Shown: in pieces, positions 6,785 to 14,994 of the stretch
Position numbering within the stretch: the first letter of the stretch is position 1
Layout of the letters: every line of letters starts with the position of its first letter
NCBI GenBank assembly: GCA_016742055.1
Contig: JACVCK010000009.1
Coordinates: forward strand, 1 to 32,159
Length of the DNA stretch: 32,159 nucleotides
Source: Phycisphaerales bacterium
GTDB taxonomy: Bacteria; Planctomycetota; Phycisphaerae; Phycisphaerales; UBA1924
Direction of reading: 5' to 3'
Program-made: the position numbers and the translations under genes
Notes under the pieces: generated by a model
Told to the model about the DNA's origin: nothing
Databases searched by the model: none
What the model saw: only the letters and a program-made list of their open reading frames with translations

Positions 6785-8980
6785 ATGAACCGTTCGACCG
6801 CTCGTCACGACGCGATCGCCGCTGTGATCTCCTGGAACGCGGAGGACCATCGGCTGGCGCACGACGCGGAGCGCGCCGAGGACCTGTTTGGCCGCGACGT
6901 GTTCTCGGAGCGTGTGATGCGTCAGCGCCTGCCGAAGGAGGTGTTCCGGGCGGTGCAGCGGACGATGCGCCGCGGCGAGCCGCTGGACCCTTCGATCGCG
7001 GACACGGTGGCGAACGCGATGAAGGACTGGGCGCTGGAGAACGGCGCGACGCACTACTCGCACTGGTTCCAGCCGCTGACGGGCACGACGGCGGAGAAGC
7101 ACGACGCGTTCATCGCGCCGGACGGCCAGGGCGGGGCGATCGTGGAGTTCAGCGGCGAGCAGTTGGTGCAGGGCGAGCCGGACGCCTCGTCGTTCCCCTC
7201 GGGAGGCGTGCGGGCGACGTTCGAGGCGCGGGGGTATACGGCGTGGGACGCAACGAGCCCGGTGTTCCTCCTGCGGGGGGCGAACACGGTGACGCTGTGC
7301 ATCCCCACGGCGTTCGTGTCGTGGAAGGGCGACTCGCTGGACTACAAGACGCCGCTCCTGCGCTCGATCGACGCGCTGTCGCACCAGGCGCTGCGGATCC
7401 TGAGGATCTTCGGCGCGGCCGGCGACGTGGTGCGGGTGACCCCCACCGTCGGGCCTGAGCAGGAGTATTTCCTGATCGACCGCAACTTCTTCTTCGCGCG
7501 CCCGGACCTGCTCACGTGCGACCGCTCGCTGTTCGGCGCCAAACCGGCGAAGGATCAGCAACTCGAGGACCACTACTTCGGGGCCATCCCGGCGCGGATC
7601 CTGGCGTTCATGGCCGAGGCGGAGCGCGAGTTGTACGCCCTGGGCGTGCCCGTGCGCACGCGCCACAATGAGGTCAGCCCCGGGCAGTTCGAGATCGCGC
7701 CGATCTTCGAGCACTGCAACGTCGCGGCGGACCATCAGATGGTCCTGATGGAGGCGCTGACGCGCATCGCGCCGCGGTACGGCCTGCACTGCATCATGCA
7801 CGAGAAGCCCTTCGCCGGCGTGAACGGCTCGGGCAAGCACAACAACTGGTCGATGTCCACGGACACGGGCGTGAACCTGCTCGATCCGCGCGACGACACG
7901 CACACGAACATGCAGTTCCTGGTGTTCCTCTGCGCCGTGATCCGCGCCGTGGACCGGCACGCGGACCTGCTGCGGGCGAGCGTGGCGGGCGCGGGCAACG
8001 ACCACCGGCTGGGCGCAAACGAGGCCCCGCCGGCGATCGTGTCCATCTACCTGGGCGAGATGCTGACGGACATCGTCAACCAACTCGAGCAGGGCTCTTC
8101 CACGGGGACCAAGAAGGGCGGGCGGATGGACCTGGGCGCCCGGTCGCTCCCGCAGATCCCCCGCCACTCGGGCGACCGCAACCGCACCAGCCCTTTCGCG
8201 TTCACGGGCAACAAGTTCGAGTTCCGGGCCGTGGGCGCCTCGCAGTCGATCGCCTGGCCCAACACGGTCCTGAACACCATCGTCGCCGAGAGTCTGGACG
8301 AACTGGCGACCGAACTGGAGGAGGCCGTCGGCCAGGACCCCACGCCGGCCAAACTCCAGGGCGCGGTGCGCGCGGCGCTGAAGCGGATCGTGAAGGAGCA
8401 CCGGCGCGTCCTGTTCGACGGCGACGGCTACACGGAGGAGTGGCGCAAGGAAGCCGAGGCGCGGGGCCTGCCCCATGCGCGGGAGACGGTGGAGGCGCTC
8501 GCGGCGCTGAAGACCAAGAAGGCCGCGGACCTGTTCAAGCGGTACTCCGTGCTCACCCGGACCGAACTGGAGGCCCGGGCCGCGATCTTCCTGGAGCGGT
8601 ACATCAAGCAGGTGACGATCGAGGCGAACGTGATGATCTCGATGGCTCGGCGGCAGATTCTGCCGGCGGCGCTGCGTCACCAGCGGGAACTGGGTGAGGC
8701 GGTGGCGGCGTGCGACGCGGCTGGGGTGGAGAGCCCGGCGGCCCGGAACGAGTTGGAGGTGTTCGTGCAGTTGGTGGAGCGTCTGCAGCGGACGATCGAG
8801 GCGCTGGGGACCCGCGTGGACCGGCACGGCTCGGACCTTCGCCGCCACGCCGAGCAGGTCCGGGACGAGGTGCGCCCGGCGATGGCCGATCTGCGCGAGG
8901 TGGTGGATGAACTGGAGCGGCGCGTCGCGGACGACCTCTGGCCCCTGCCGACGTACCGCGAGATGCTGTTCGTGAAGTGA
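6785..8980 (+). CDS. glnN: glutamine synthetase, type III
   Basis: The protein forms glutamine from glutamate, ammonia and ATP in the cytoplasm. At 731 residues it is much longer than GSI (about 470) and matches GSIII. The ATG at 6785 has GGAG 6-7 nt upstream. Seen in order: the GSIII-specific N-terminal block with [22 protein letters not shown], the ammonia/glutamate site [21 protein letters not shown], the nucleotide/glutamate site [10 protein letters not shown], and the C-terminal catalytic [16 protein letters not shown] long helical C-terminal extension (to FVK) is also typical of GSIII. It stands alone, with no glnB or amtB next to it; control may be through the repeat at 6674-6697. Confidence 0.95.
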   Translation: MNRSTARHDAIAAVISWNAEDHRLAHDAERAEDLFGRDVFSERVMRQRLPKEVFRAVQRTMRRGEPLDPSIADTVANAMKDWALENGATHYSHWFQPLTGTTAEKHDAFIAPDGQGGAIVEFSGEQLVQGEPDASSFPSGGVRATFEARGYTAWDATSPVFLLRGANTVTLCIPTAFVSWKGDSLDYKTPLLRSIDALSHQALRILRIFGAAGDVVRVTPTVGPEQEYFLIDRNFFFARPDLLTCDRSLFGAKPAKDQQLEDHYFGAIPARILAFMAEAERELYALGVPVRTRHNEVSPGQFEIAPIFEHCNVAADHQMVLMEALTRIAPRYGLHCIMHEKPFAGVNGSGKHNNWSMSTDTGVNLLDPRDDTHTNMQFLVFLCAVIRAVDRHADLLRASVAGAGNDHRLGANEAPPAIVSIYLGEMLTDIVNQLEQGSSTGTKKGGRMDLGARSLPQIPRHSGDRNRTSPFAFTGNKFEFRAVGASQSIAWPNTVLNTIVAESLDELATELEEAVGQDPTPAKLQGAVRAALKRIVKEHRRVLFDGDGYTEEWRKEAEARGLPHARETVEALAALKTKKAADLFKRYSVLTRTELEARAAIFLERYIKQVTIEANVMISMARRQILPAALRHQRELGEAVAACDAAGVESPAARNELEVFVQLVERLQRTIEALGTRVDRHGSDLRRHAEQVRDEVRPAMADLREVVDELERRVADDLWPLPTYREMLFVK

Positions 8981-9025
8981 TGCGGGCTCCTGCCCGGGCG
9001 CGCCGGTCCGGGGGCGAGCGGGGCG

Positions 9026-9034
9026 TGATACGCT
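9026..9034 (+). promoter_or_regulatory. extended -10-like element TGATACGCT before tRNA
   Basis: TGATACGCT ends 10 nt before the mature 5' end of the tRNA, a normal distance for a tRNA promoter, and is identical to the element before the mazG-like gene. No -35 box was recognised. Confidence 0.4.
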
Positions 9035-9044
9035 GCGCCCGTCC

Positions 9045-9118
9045 GGCCCCGTAGCTCAGCGGTTAGAGCGCCCGACTCATAATCGGTGCGGTCGCAGGTT
9101 CGAATCCTGCCGGGGCCA
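9045..9118 (+). tRNA. tRNA with CAT anticodon, most likely tRNA-Ile2 (lysidine type); tRNA-Met is the alternative
   Basis: A cloverleaf is readable: acceptor GGCCCCG (9045-9051) pairs with CGGGGCC (9111-9117), discriminator A 9118; D arm GCTC-AGCGGTTA-GAGC; anticodon loop CTCATAA; T arm GCAGG-TTCGAAT-CCTGC. CCA is not encoded. The anticodon CAT fits Met or, after lysidine modification by TilS, Ile (AUA). The GGCCCC/GGGGCC acceptor and 8-nt D loop resemble E. coli ileX more than elongator tRNA-Met, so Ile2 is favoured. The first anticodon-stem pair is a C-T mismatch. Confidence 0.93.
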
Positions 9119-9196
9119 TTGCCCGCCGGCGCCCCAAATCCGGCTCGGCGCTTGCTTTCCCGTTGGGGGGAGGTACCTTCGACCGGTCGTCCCGGG

Positions 9197-9215
9197 AGGG
9201 TCGGCGTTCGACCCT
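9197..9215. other. hairpin between tRNA and halogenase-like gene
   Basis: AGGGTCG (9197-9203) and CGACCCT (9209-9215) form a perfect 7-bp stem with a 5-nt loop. It lies in the 170-bp gap after the tRNA. There is no T-run, so its role as terminator, operator or leader structure is open. Nothing else was recognised in this gap. Confidence 0.35.
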
Positions 9216-9288
9216 TCGGGGCGGAGTCGGGTTGGCGGTCGTGCGGCGCCCATCGGGCGCGGGGTGCATTGTGGGCGGCGAACAGTCC

Positions 9289-11055
9289 ATGTACGACGTC
9301 GTCATTGTTGGCGGCGGGCCCGGCGGCTCCACGGCCGCGGCGCTGCTGCGCAAGTATGCGCCGTCGCTGCGTGTGCTCGTCCTCGAGAAGGAGCGTTTCC
9401 CGCGCGACCACATCGGCGAGAGCCAGTTGCCCTCGATCAGCCCGATCCTGGACGAGATGGGGGTGTGGGACAAGGTCGAAGCGGCTGGGTTTCCGATCAA
9501 ACTCGGGGCGTCGTACACATGGGGCAAGGACGCGGACCAGTGGGACTTTGACTTCTACCCGGTCGAGAAGTGGCGCGATGAGCCGCGGCCCGCGCGCTTC
9601 GAGGGGCAGCGCAAGTTCACGGCGTTCCAGGTGGACCGGGCGATCTACGACGAGATCCTGATCGACCACGCCGCGGAGTTGGGCGCGGAGGTGCGTGAAG
9701 GGACGCTGGTCCGAGATGTCGAGGTTGACGGCGACCGCGTCGTCGCGGCCACGCTGGATTCGGGCGAGCGCATCTCGGCGCGTTGGTTCATCGACGCCTC
9801 GGGCAATGTCGGCCTGATCCGGCGGGCGCTGAACATTTCCGTGGACGTCACGGAGGAGTTGAAGAACATCGCGATCTGGGACTACTGGCAGAACGCCGAG
9901 TGGGCGGACAAGATCGGCGTCGGCGGCACCCGAGTGCAGGTGCGCTCGCTGCCCTACGGGTGGATGTGGTTCATTCCTCTCGGCCCGACGCGCACGAGCC
10001 TGGGCCTGATCTGCCCCGCCGAGCACTTCAAGAAACTCGGCAAGACGCCGGAGGAACTGTACCTGCAGGCCATCTCCGAGCAGGAGCAGATCGCCTCGCT
10101 CACGGCGAAGGCGACGCGCGAGATGAAGCTCGAGGCGACGAAGGACTGGTCGCAACTGGCCGAGCGGATCGTGGGCGAGAACTGGTTTCTCGTGGGCGAA
10201 GCGGCGGGGTTTGCGGACCCGATCCTGGCGGCGGGGATGTCGCTGACGCATTCTTCGGCGCGGGACGCGGCGTACACGATCATGGAGATTGATCGGGGCG
10301 AGTTGGACGGCAAGTGGCTTCGCTCGCGCTACAACGAGCGGCACCGCACCAACATCGAGCAGCACATCCGCTTCGGTCAGTACTGGTACTCGGCGAACGG
10401 CTGCTTCACCGACCTGCAGGACCACTGCAGGCGGATCGCGGGCGAGGCGGGGCTGAAACTCGATCCGAAGAAGGCGTGGGCGTGGCTGGCGCAGGGCGGG
10501 TTCATCTCCGAGTCGCTGGGCCTGCCGACGTTCGGCTCGTTCGACATCGCGTCCGCCAAGCAGGTGCTCGAGCGGTTCGACGCCGGCGGCCCGAGCCGAC
10601 AGGTCGGCACGATGGTCAGCGGATACAACGTCTTCCAGTTGAACCTGCGCGGCGCCGTGAAGGGGCGCGTGGGGCATCTGGTGGACGGGCGGATCAGGCC
10701 GATCGAGTGCTGGACGCGTGGCGAAGCGACGCTGCCGCTGGTGGGCATCTACGGGGCGGTGGTGGACATCCTGCAGCGCACGAGCGACGCCAAGGAGATC
10801 TTCGGGATGTTCACGTCCCTGGTCGGCGCTTCGGGGACGCCGGACGGCGCGATGGGCACGCGCGTGAGCGCGTTCATCTCGGCGTTGGATGTGATGATCG
10901 AGCAGTTCTGGGTGACGAGGTCGCTCGATAAGAAGAAGCCGGCGGTGCGCATCGACCTGGGCGACACGCGGCACATGCGGACGCGCGAGCAGGGCGCGGC
11001 CGCGGGCGTCAGCGCGGGGGCGCCGACAGCGGAGACCCCAGGAAGCGGATCATGA
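9289..11055 (+). CDS. flavin-dependent halogenase-like / NAD(P)-FAD oxidoreductase
   Basis: This is a 588-residue protein starting at ATG 9289; GTG 9271 is an in-frame alternative and neither has a clear ribosome site. The Rossmann FAD motif VVIVGGGPGGSTAA is at 5-17. HIGESQLPSISPILDEMG (41-58) and KLGASYTWG (71-79) follow the pattern of flavin-dependent halogenases, and Lys71 could be the conserved Lys. WMWFIP (225-230) fits the W-x-W-x-I-P signature that separates halogenases from flavin monooxygenases. The second FAD motif is LVGEAAGFADPILAAGMSL (301-319). The substrate is unknown, no biosynthetic cluster surrounds it, and a reductase of the geranylgeranyl-reductase superfamily is the alternative. 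Its 3' end overlaps the convergent kinase gene by 47 bp. Confidence 0.72.
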   Translation: MYDVVIVGGGPGGSTAAALLRKYAPSLRVLVLEKERFPRDHIGESQLPSISPILDEMGVWDKVEAAGFPIKLGASYTWGKDADQWDFDFYPVEKWRDEPRPARFEGQRKFTAFQVDRAIYDEILIDHAAELGAEVREGTLVRDVEVDGDRVVAATLDSGERISARWFIDASGNVGLIRRALNISVDVTEELKNIAIWDYWQNAEWADKIGVGGTRVQVRSLPYGWMWFIPLGPTRTSLGLICPAEHFKKLGKTPEELYLQAISEQEQIASLTAKATREMKLEATKDWSQLAERIVGENWFLVGEAAGFADPILAAGMSLTHSSARDAAYTIMEIDRGELDGKWLRSRYNERHRTNIEQHIRFGQYWYSANGCFTDLQDHCRRIAGEAGLKLDPKKAWAWLAQGGFISESLGLPTFGSFDIASAKQVLERFDAGGPSRQVGTMVSGYNVFQLNLRGAVKGRVGHLVDGRIRPIECWTRGEATLPLVGIYGAVVDILQRTSDAKEIFGMFTSLVGASGTPDGAMGTRVSAFISALDVMIEQFWVTRSLDKKKPAVRIDLGDTRHMRTREQGAAAGVSAGAPTAETPGSGS

Positions 11056-13168
11056 CGTCGCGGTTGGAGCGGCCCAGGAACCAGAGACGCGCGTCCGTGT
11101 AGGCCTCGCCCGCCGGGTGGTCGATCAGGCAGCGTTCGTAGAGCGTGCGCAGGCGCTCGCCGATGAGGCGCTGCATCGGCGCTGCGTCGATCGAGCGCCG
11201 GACGGCGGTCCAGGAGTCTTCGAGCCGTCGCGCGACGGCGCAGGCGGCGAGCCGGTCGGTGGACGGGCCGTGTTCGATGATGCGGTTGGCGTCCACAACG
11301 GCGCGGAGGGCGGGGAACACGGCTGCGATCGGGTCGTCGGCGCCGAAGCGGGTGTGGAAGGCGGGCTCGACGTTGTCCAGCGCCGCGGTCACTGCGTCCG
11401 TCTGGCCCTGGTGCGCGCGCCAGAAGGCGCCCTGCATGGCCCAGGAGATGGCCTCGAACGAGTCGGCGCCGCCGAGGGCGATGGCGTCGTCGCGTCGGAA
11501 CTCTGCGTAGCGGGCTCGGAACTCGGCGCCGAGGAGGAGGAAGTGGCTGCCTTCGACCTCGTCCCGAGCCATGAAGGAATCAAGCGACAGGACGGCGGCG
11601 AGCACATCGCTGGCGGGCTGAGCGGCGGACGTATCGTAGAGGCGCTGGAAGTCCCGGCGCAACTTGTCGCCCACGACCTCGCGGTAACTGCGGGTCGGGC
11701 GTGCGCGGAGGTCGGCCATGGCCGCGGCGGCCCGGGCGCGCTCGGATTCGAAACGGAAGTGCGCCGCAGTCCAGACTCCTGCGACGGTGAGGGCCGCGAC
11801 GGCGAGGATGGCGGCGGCGACTCCGGGGCGGCGCCGGATCCAGAGGCCCGCGACGCGGAGGGCGGAGGGCTTGGTCCAGGCGATGGGCTCGCGTCGTCGC
11901 CAGGCGTCGAGGTCGTCGGCGAGTTGTCCGGGCGAGGAGAACCTGCGGCGGATGTCGGGGTCGAGCGCGCGCCGGCAGATCGCGTCGAGGTCGGCGTCGA
12001 TCTTCGGGAGGGCTTCGCGCGGCGACGGGGCCGGTCGGCGCTCGCCGGCCATGTGGGCGGCGACGACTTCGTCACGGGTGGACCCGTTGGCCAGGCGCCC
12101 GGTGAGCAGCCAGAAGAGGATGCCGCCCAGGGCGTAGACGTCCGCCGGCGGCGCGAGCGCCCCGGGCTCCATCCGAAACTGCTCGGGGGCCATGAACGCG
12201 AGCGTGCCCACGGGCCGGCGCGGCGCGCCGGGGCGGCGTTCGTCGTCGTGGCGGGTCGCGGCGCCGAAGTCGGCGACCTTGGGGACGCCCTCGCGCGTCA
12301 GCAGGATGTTGCCGGGCTTGAGGTCGCAGTGCACGAGGCCGGCGGAGTGCGCGGCCTGGACGCCCCGGGCGACTTCGCCGACCAGGCGCGCCGCTTCGCG
12401 CGGGTCCATCGGCAGGCGACCGGAGAACACGGGGGAGGACATGTCGCCGCCGGCGACGTACTCGTAGACGAGGTACTCCTCCCCCTGGTCCGTCGTGCCC
12501 CGGTTCAGCGCGCGCACGACGTTGGGATGGTCGATGCGTCGGGCCTTTGCGGCCTCTTCCACGGCTTGCCGGCGCGACCATGGGTCGGCGCGGTCGAGGC
12601 GGAGGATCTTGATGGCGGCCATGGCGGCGTGGGCGTCGTCGGAGAGGAGGCGGTCTTCGGCGAGGAAGACGTCGCCCGACGCGCCGTCGCCCAGGCGGCG
12701 AAGGAGCCGGTACTGGCGAGCGCCGCTGGCGGTCACGGGCCCGAAGTCGGACGGGAGCGTGCGTTCGCCCGTGGCGGCGGGCGCGATGTCGAGGGTGTTC
12801 CAGATGGCCTGGCCCAGCGCTGCGGCGTCGCGGATGGAGCCGGCGAGCGCGGGGTAATTGGCGACGAGCGTTTCGACGGCGTCGGGGGTTGGCGAGGATC
12901 CGCCGCTGAGGGATCGGAGGGCCATGTCGATGGCGGCGTCGAGAGCGATGGGGCGTTGTTCGAGGTTGGGCGCGGCGTCGAGGTAGGACTCAAGTTCGAT
13001 CGCTTCACCCCTGCTGAGCCGGAAGCGTCCGTCGACTTCGATGAGTTCGGCGAGGAGCGCGTCGTCGGGGCTGACCCCTTCGAGGAATTCGCGCAGGGTG
13101 AGGCGCCCTTGGGAGCCATGGAGGCGCGCGAGCAGCGCGTCGGTCGGTCTGGGGTCTGGGGCGATCAT
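11009..13168 (-). CDS. transmembrane Ser/Thr protein kinase (non-RD), coupled to ECF sigma factor
   Basis: This is a 719-residue protein. Residues 1-140 are an N-terminal helical region of unknown role. The kinase domain (about 153-425) has glycine loop LGDGASGDVF, ATP-anchoring Lys187 (AAIKIL), catalytic loop H280-C-D-L-K-P-G-N with Asp282, D300-F-G, and APEQ. The residue before the catalytic Asp is Cys, so this is a non-RD kinase and may not need activation-loop phosphorylation. One membrane helix (449-469) follows, then an extracytoplasmic or helical tail of about 250 residues. Its ATG shares one base with the stop of the sigma-factor gene (TGATG), so the two are translated together. Planctomycete kinases are often paired with ECF factors; phosphorylation of this sigma factor is inference. 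Confidence 0.9.
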   Translation of the reverse strand: MIAPDPRPTDALLARLHGSQGRLTLREFLEGVSPDDALLAELIEVDGRFRLSRGEAIELESYLDAAPNLEQRPIALDAAIDMALRSLSGGSSPTPDAVETLVANYPALAGSIRDAAALGQAIWNTLDIAPAATGERTLPSDFGPVTASGARQYRLLRRLGDGASGDVFLAEDRLLSDDAHAAMAAIKILRLDRADPWSRRQAVEEAAKARRIDHPNVVRALNRGTTDQGEEYLVYEYVAGGDMSSPVFSGRLPMDPREAARLVGEVARGVQAAHSAGLVHCDLKPGNILLTREGVPKVADFGAATRHDDERRPGAPRRPVGTLAFMAPEQFRMEPGALAPPADVYALGGILFWLLTGRLANGSTRDEVVAAHMAGERRPAPSPREALPKIDADLDAICRRALDPDIRRRFSSPGQLADDLDAWRRREPIAWTKPSALRVAGLWIRRRPGVAAAILAVAALTVAGVWTAAHFRFESERARAAAAMADLRARPTRSYREVVGDKLRRDFQRLYDTSAAQPASDVLAAVLSLDSFMARDEVEGSHFLLLGAEFRARYAEFRRDDAIALGGADSFEAISWAMQGAFWRAHQGQTDAVTAALDNVEPAFHTRFGADDPIAAVFPALRAVVDANRIIEHGPSTDRLAACAVARRLEDSWTAVRRSIDAAPMQRLIGERLRTLYERCLIDHPAGEAYTDARLWFLGRSNRDVMIRFLGSPLSAPPR

Positions 13169-13764
13169 CAGCGCGAGTCGGGATCTTCGCAGGCCTCCCG
13201 GATTCTGCGCCGGATGCGCTCCCAGCGCTTGCGGGTGGCGTCGTGGGAAATGCTCAGGGCCTCGGCGATCTGGGGATGGGTGAGGCCGTTGAGCCAGAGC
13301 CAGAGGATGCGCCGGTCGTCGTCGTCGTCCAAGGCGTCGAGGGCGGAGGCCAGTTCCACGTCCATCGCGTCCTCGCCGTGCTTCGCGCTCAGGCGCAGCC
13401 GGCGGGCGAGGGATCGGGCCACCACGTCGTCTTCGCCCCTCTCGGCGTCGAGCCGGCGGAGGGTCCGGGCCTTGTCCACCATGGCGTTCTGCGCGATCCT
13501 CAGCATCAGGGCCCAGAACTCCTCCTCGGTCGTCGCGGCCAGGCGCCGGTCGTCCACAAAGACGTCCAGCCGGCGTAGGACCGTCGAGAGGATGTCCATG
13601 GAGTCGAAGTGACGACGGAGTTGCGGGCCGAGTTTGCCGGCGATGCGCCGCCGGAGGAGGGGGGCGTAGCGCATGGCGAACTCGGCCGCGGCTTGGCGGT
13701 CGCCACCCCGGACGCGCTCCAGAAGGTCGGAAGCGATGTGGTTGTCGGAGGAGGGCTTGGGCAC
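13168..13764 (-). CDS. ECF-type RNA polymerase sigma factor
   Basis: This is a 198-residue protein. GTG 13764 is chosen because AGGAGG lies 6 nt upstream; a TTG at 13827 would add a segment that crosses hairpins and looks non-coding. Region 2 spans about 10-105 (FDSMDILSTVLRRLDVFV, then EEFWALMLRIAQNAMVDKAR). Region 4 spans about 140-190, with the helix-turn-helix GLTHPQIAEALSISHDATRKRWERI. Residues 145-150 are an acidic run (LDDDDDRR). No anti-sigma factor is encoded nearby; instead the coupled downstream gene is a Ser/Thr kinase, which suggests control by phosphorylation. Confidence 0.9.
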   Translation of the reverse strand: MPKPSSDNHIASDLLERVRGGDRQAAAEFAMRYAPLLRRRIAGKLGPQLRRHFDSMDILSTVLRRLDVFVDDRRLAATTEEEFWALMLRIAQNAMVDKARTLRRLDAERGEDDVVARSLARRLRLSAKHGEDAMDVELASALDALDDDDDRRILWLWLNGLTHPQIAEALSISHDATRKRWERIRRRIREACEDPDSR

Positions 13765-13800
13765 GGATCGCCTCCTGAGGGCCCTTCGGGGCCCCGTGGG

Positions 13801-13926
13801 CTCGATCACAAAATCGAGAAAACCCAAGCGCCGGGCGTCACAGTCCGAGCGCGGGCCTCGCCTCTAAGGGTGGAGGCCCGCGGTGGTCGCGAGCCCACAC
13901 GCCCCGCAGGAGCCAAGACGCTCCTG
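13801..13926. other. cluster of three perfect hairpins upstream of the sigma factor gene
   Basis: Stem 1: CTCGAT 13801-13806 with ATCGAG 13813-13818. Stem 2: GCGGGCCTC 13851-13859 with GAGGCCCGC 13873-13881. Stem 3: CAGGAGC 13907-13913 with GCTCCTG 13920-13926. They fill the 183-bp divergent gap between the sigma gene and the ORF at 13948. They may be operators or leader structures for either side; no clear promoter boxes were found with them. Confidence 0.45.
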
Positions 13927-13947
13927 TTCCATGCGGAAGGGTAGCAC

Positions 13948-14259
13948 ATGCTGCCGTTTGCTGAAGCTTTCGTTCCCTTCACCGCGTCGAATTCACACCG
14001 TTCCTGGCCGAATCGCATTATCGGGCGACGCGGGGGCATCGCCGGCCCCGTGGGCGTTCTGACGGCCTGGGCGCTCTTTGGATCGCCCGTGGCCAGCGGC
14101 TCTCCGCGCGTTCCCAACTCCTGGGGACTGGCGCGGTTGTGGTCGGCCAGCGCCGATCCGGCGCCCGCCCCCGTTTCGCCGTTCGCGTGCGCGGCGGCGT
14201 GGGACGAGTTCTACGAGAAGCGTGCGGCGGGCATCCCGTGCGATCCGCCCAATTGTTAA
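13948..14259 (+). CDS. hypothetical small protein
   Basis: This is a 103-residue protein of unknown family. ATG 13948 has a strong ribosome site (GGAAGGG, 6 nt spacing), which is the main reason to accept it. Residues 35-52 (GPVGVLTAWALFGSPVAS) are hydrophobic after a basic RIIGRRGG stretch and could be a signal or membrane segment. The tail is rich in Pro/Ala and ends with two Cys (IPCDPPNC). It is followed by a very stable hairpin (14279-14320) and then the helix-turn-helix gene. Confidence 0.45.
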   Translation: MLPFAEAFVPFTASNSHRSWPNRIIGRRGGIAGPVGVLTAWALFGSPVASGSPRVPNSWGLARLWSASADPAPAPVSPFACAAAWDEFYEKRAAGIPCDPPNC

Positions 14260-14278
14260 CCCCTCTCTTGGCCCGGTC

Positions 14279-14320
14279 CGCTCCGCGCTCGCTCACCAGG
14301 CCGTGAGCGAGCGCGGGGCG
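14279..14320. terminator. 18-bp stem-loop between small ORF and HTH gene
   Basis: 14279-14296 pairs with 14303-14320 around a 6-nt loop (CAGGCC): 17 Watson-Crick pairs and one G-T. The inner 14 bp (CCGCGCTCGCTCAC/GTGAGCGAGCGCGG) are perfect. CCACTTTTCC follows closely. It may terminate the small ORF transcript or, being a long DNA palindrome 32 bp before the HTH gene, serve as its operator. Confidence 0.6.
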
Positions 14321-14351
14321 CGGGCCCCACCCACTTTTCCGGAGAGTTCCG

Positions 14352-14837
14352 ATGAAAGCCACCGATTCCTGCGACCATCACGCCCCCACTTCCACGCCCG
14401 CGGTGCAGGCCCGCCTGCGCGAGGCGACGGGGGATTTCTCGTTCCGTCAGATCGGCGAACTGGCGGGCTGCCATCCTGAGAGCGCGCGGCGCTGGCTGAC
14501 GTCCGGCACGCGCCCGCCCCTGTGGTTCATCGTGGCGGTTTGCGAATCGCGCCAACTCAACCCGAACTGGGTGATGACGGGCGTGGGCGCCGTGTACCGC
14601 AGCGAGGCAAGGGCGATCGAACTGGCGACGGCGACGCCCAGGGCGCTGCTGGACCGGCTGGCGGTCATCCTTGAGAGCCGACTGGCTCCCACCGGCGGAG
14701 CGGCGGCCGGGCCGAAGAAGGCGAAGGCGCCCAAGGGTCGGGCACGTCCCGGGCGTGCGCCGGACGCCGCCGAGGACCAGGTCCGTCCCCTTCGGCTGGG
14801 CTCAAAGGGCCGGGAGGACCTTCGCGCGGCGGTATGA
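14352..14837 (+). CDS. helix-turn-helix DNA-binding protein with basic Ala/Lys-rich tail
   Basis: This is a 161-residue protein; ATG 14352 with GGAGAG 6 nt upstream. Residues 17-85 resemble the N-terminal domain of phage cI-type repressors: RQIGELAGCHPESARRWLTSG fits a helix-turn-helix, and LNPNWVMTGVGAVYRS matches the LNPxWLLTGxG turn that follows it in that family. Residues 100-161 are basic and low-complexity (GPKKAKAPKGRARPGRAP), likely disordered and able to touch DNA or RNA. It lacks the peptidase domain of cI. The palindrome just upstream is a natural candidate site for self-regulation. Confidence 0.75.
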   Translation: MKATDSCDHHAPTSTPAVQARLREATGDFSFRQIGELAGCHPESARRWLTSGTRPPLWFIVAVCESRQLNPNWVMTGVGAVYRSEARAIELATATPRALLDRLAVILESRLAPTGGAAAGPKKAKAPKGRARPGRAPDAAEDQVRPLRLGSKGREDLRAAV

Positions 14838-14838
14838 T
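14833..14838 (+). promoter_or_regulatory. possible -10 box of the second kinase gene
   Basis: TATGAT lies at the very end of the HTH gene and would give a leader of about 150 nt containing the hairpin CCCCC (14889-14893)/GGGGG (14900-14904). No -35 box is seen, so the call is weak. Confidence 0.22.
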
Positions 14839-14994
14839 GGCGGCTTGCAAGGGGTGGATTTGTTTCGGAGTGTTATGGGCTGCGGCCTCCCCCTCGGATG
14901 GGGGCTCCGCGCCCAGCCCTGACCGCTGGGGACGTTCGGCTTCCACCGCCCATCCCCGGCGCCCAGCGTGCGCCCCTCTTGCGCTGAACCCGGC

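Noticed and set aside
5603-8848. Very long minus-strand open frame across mazG, trpA and glutamine synthetase
   Set aside because: It is the shadow of three well-identified plus-strand genes; its translation is an Arg/His/Pro-rich string without domains, as expected antisense to high-GC genes.
9045-9118. tRNA as an integration site for a mobile element
   Set aside because: No integrase, direct repeat of the tRNA 3' end or foreign-looking genes were found downstream.
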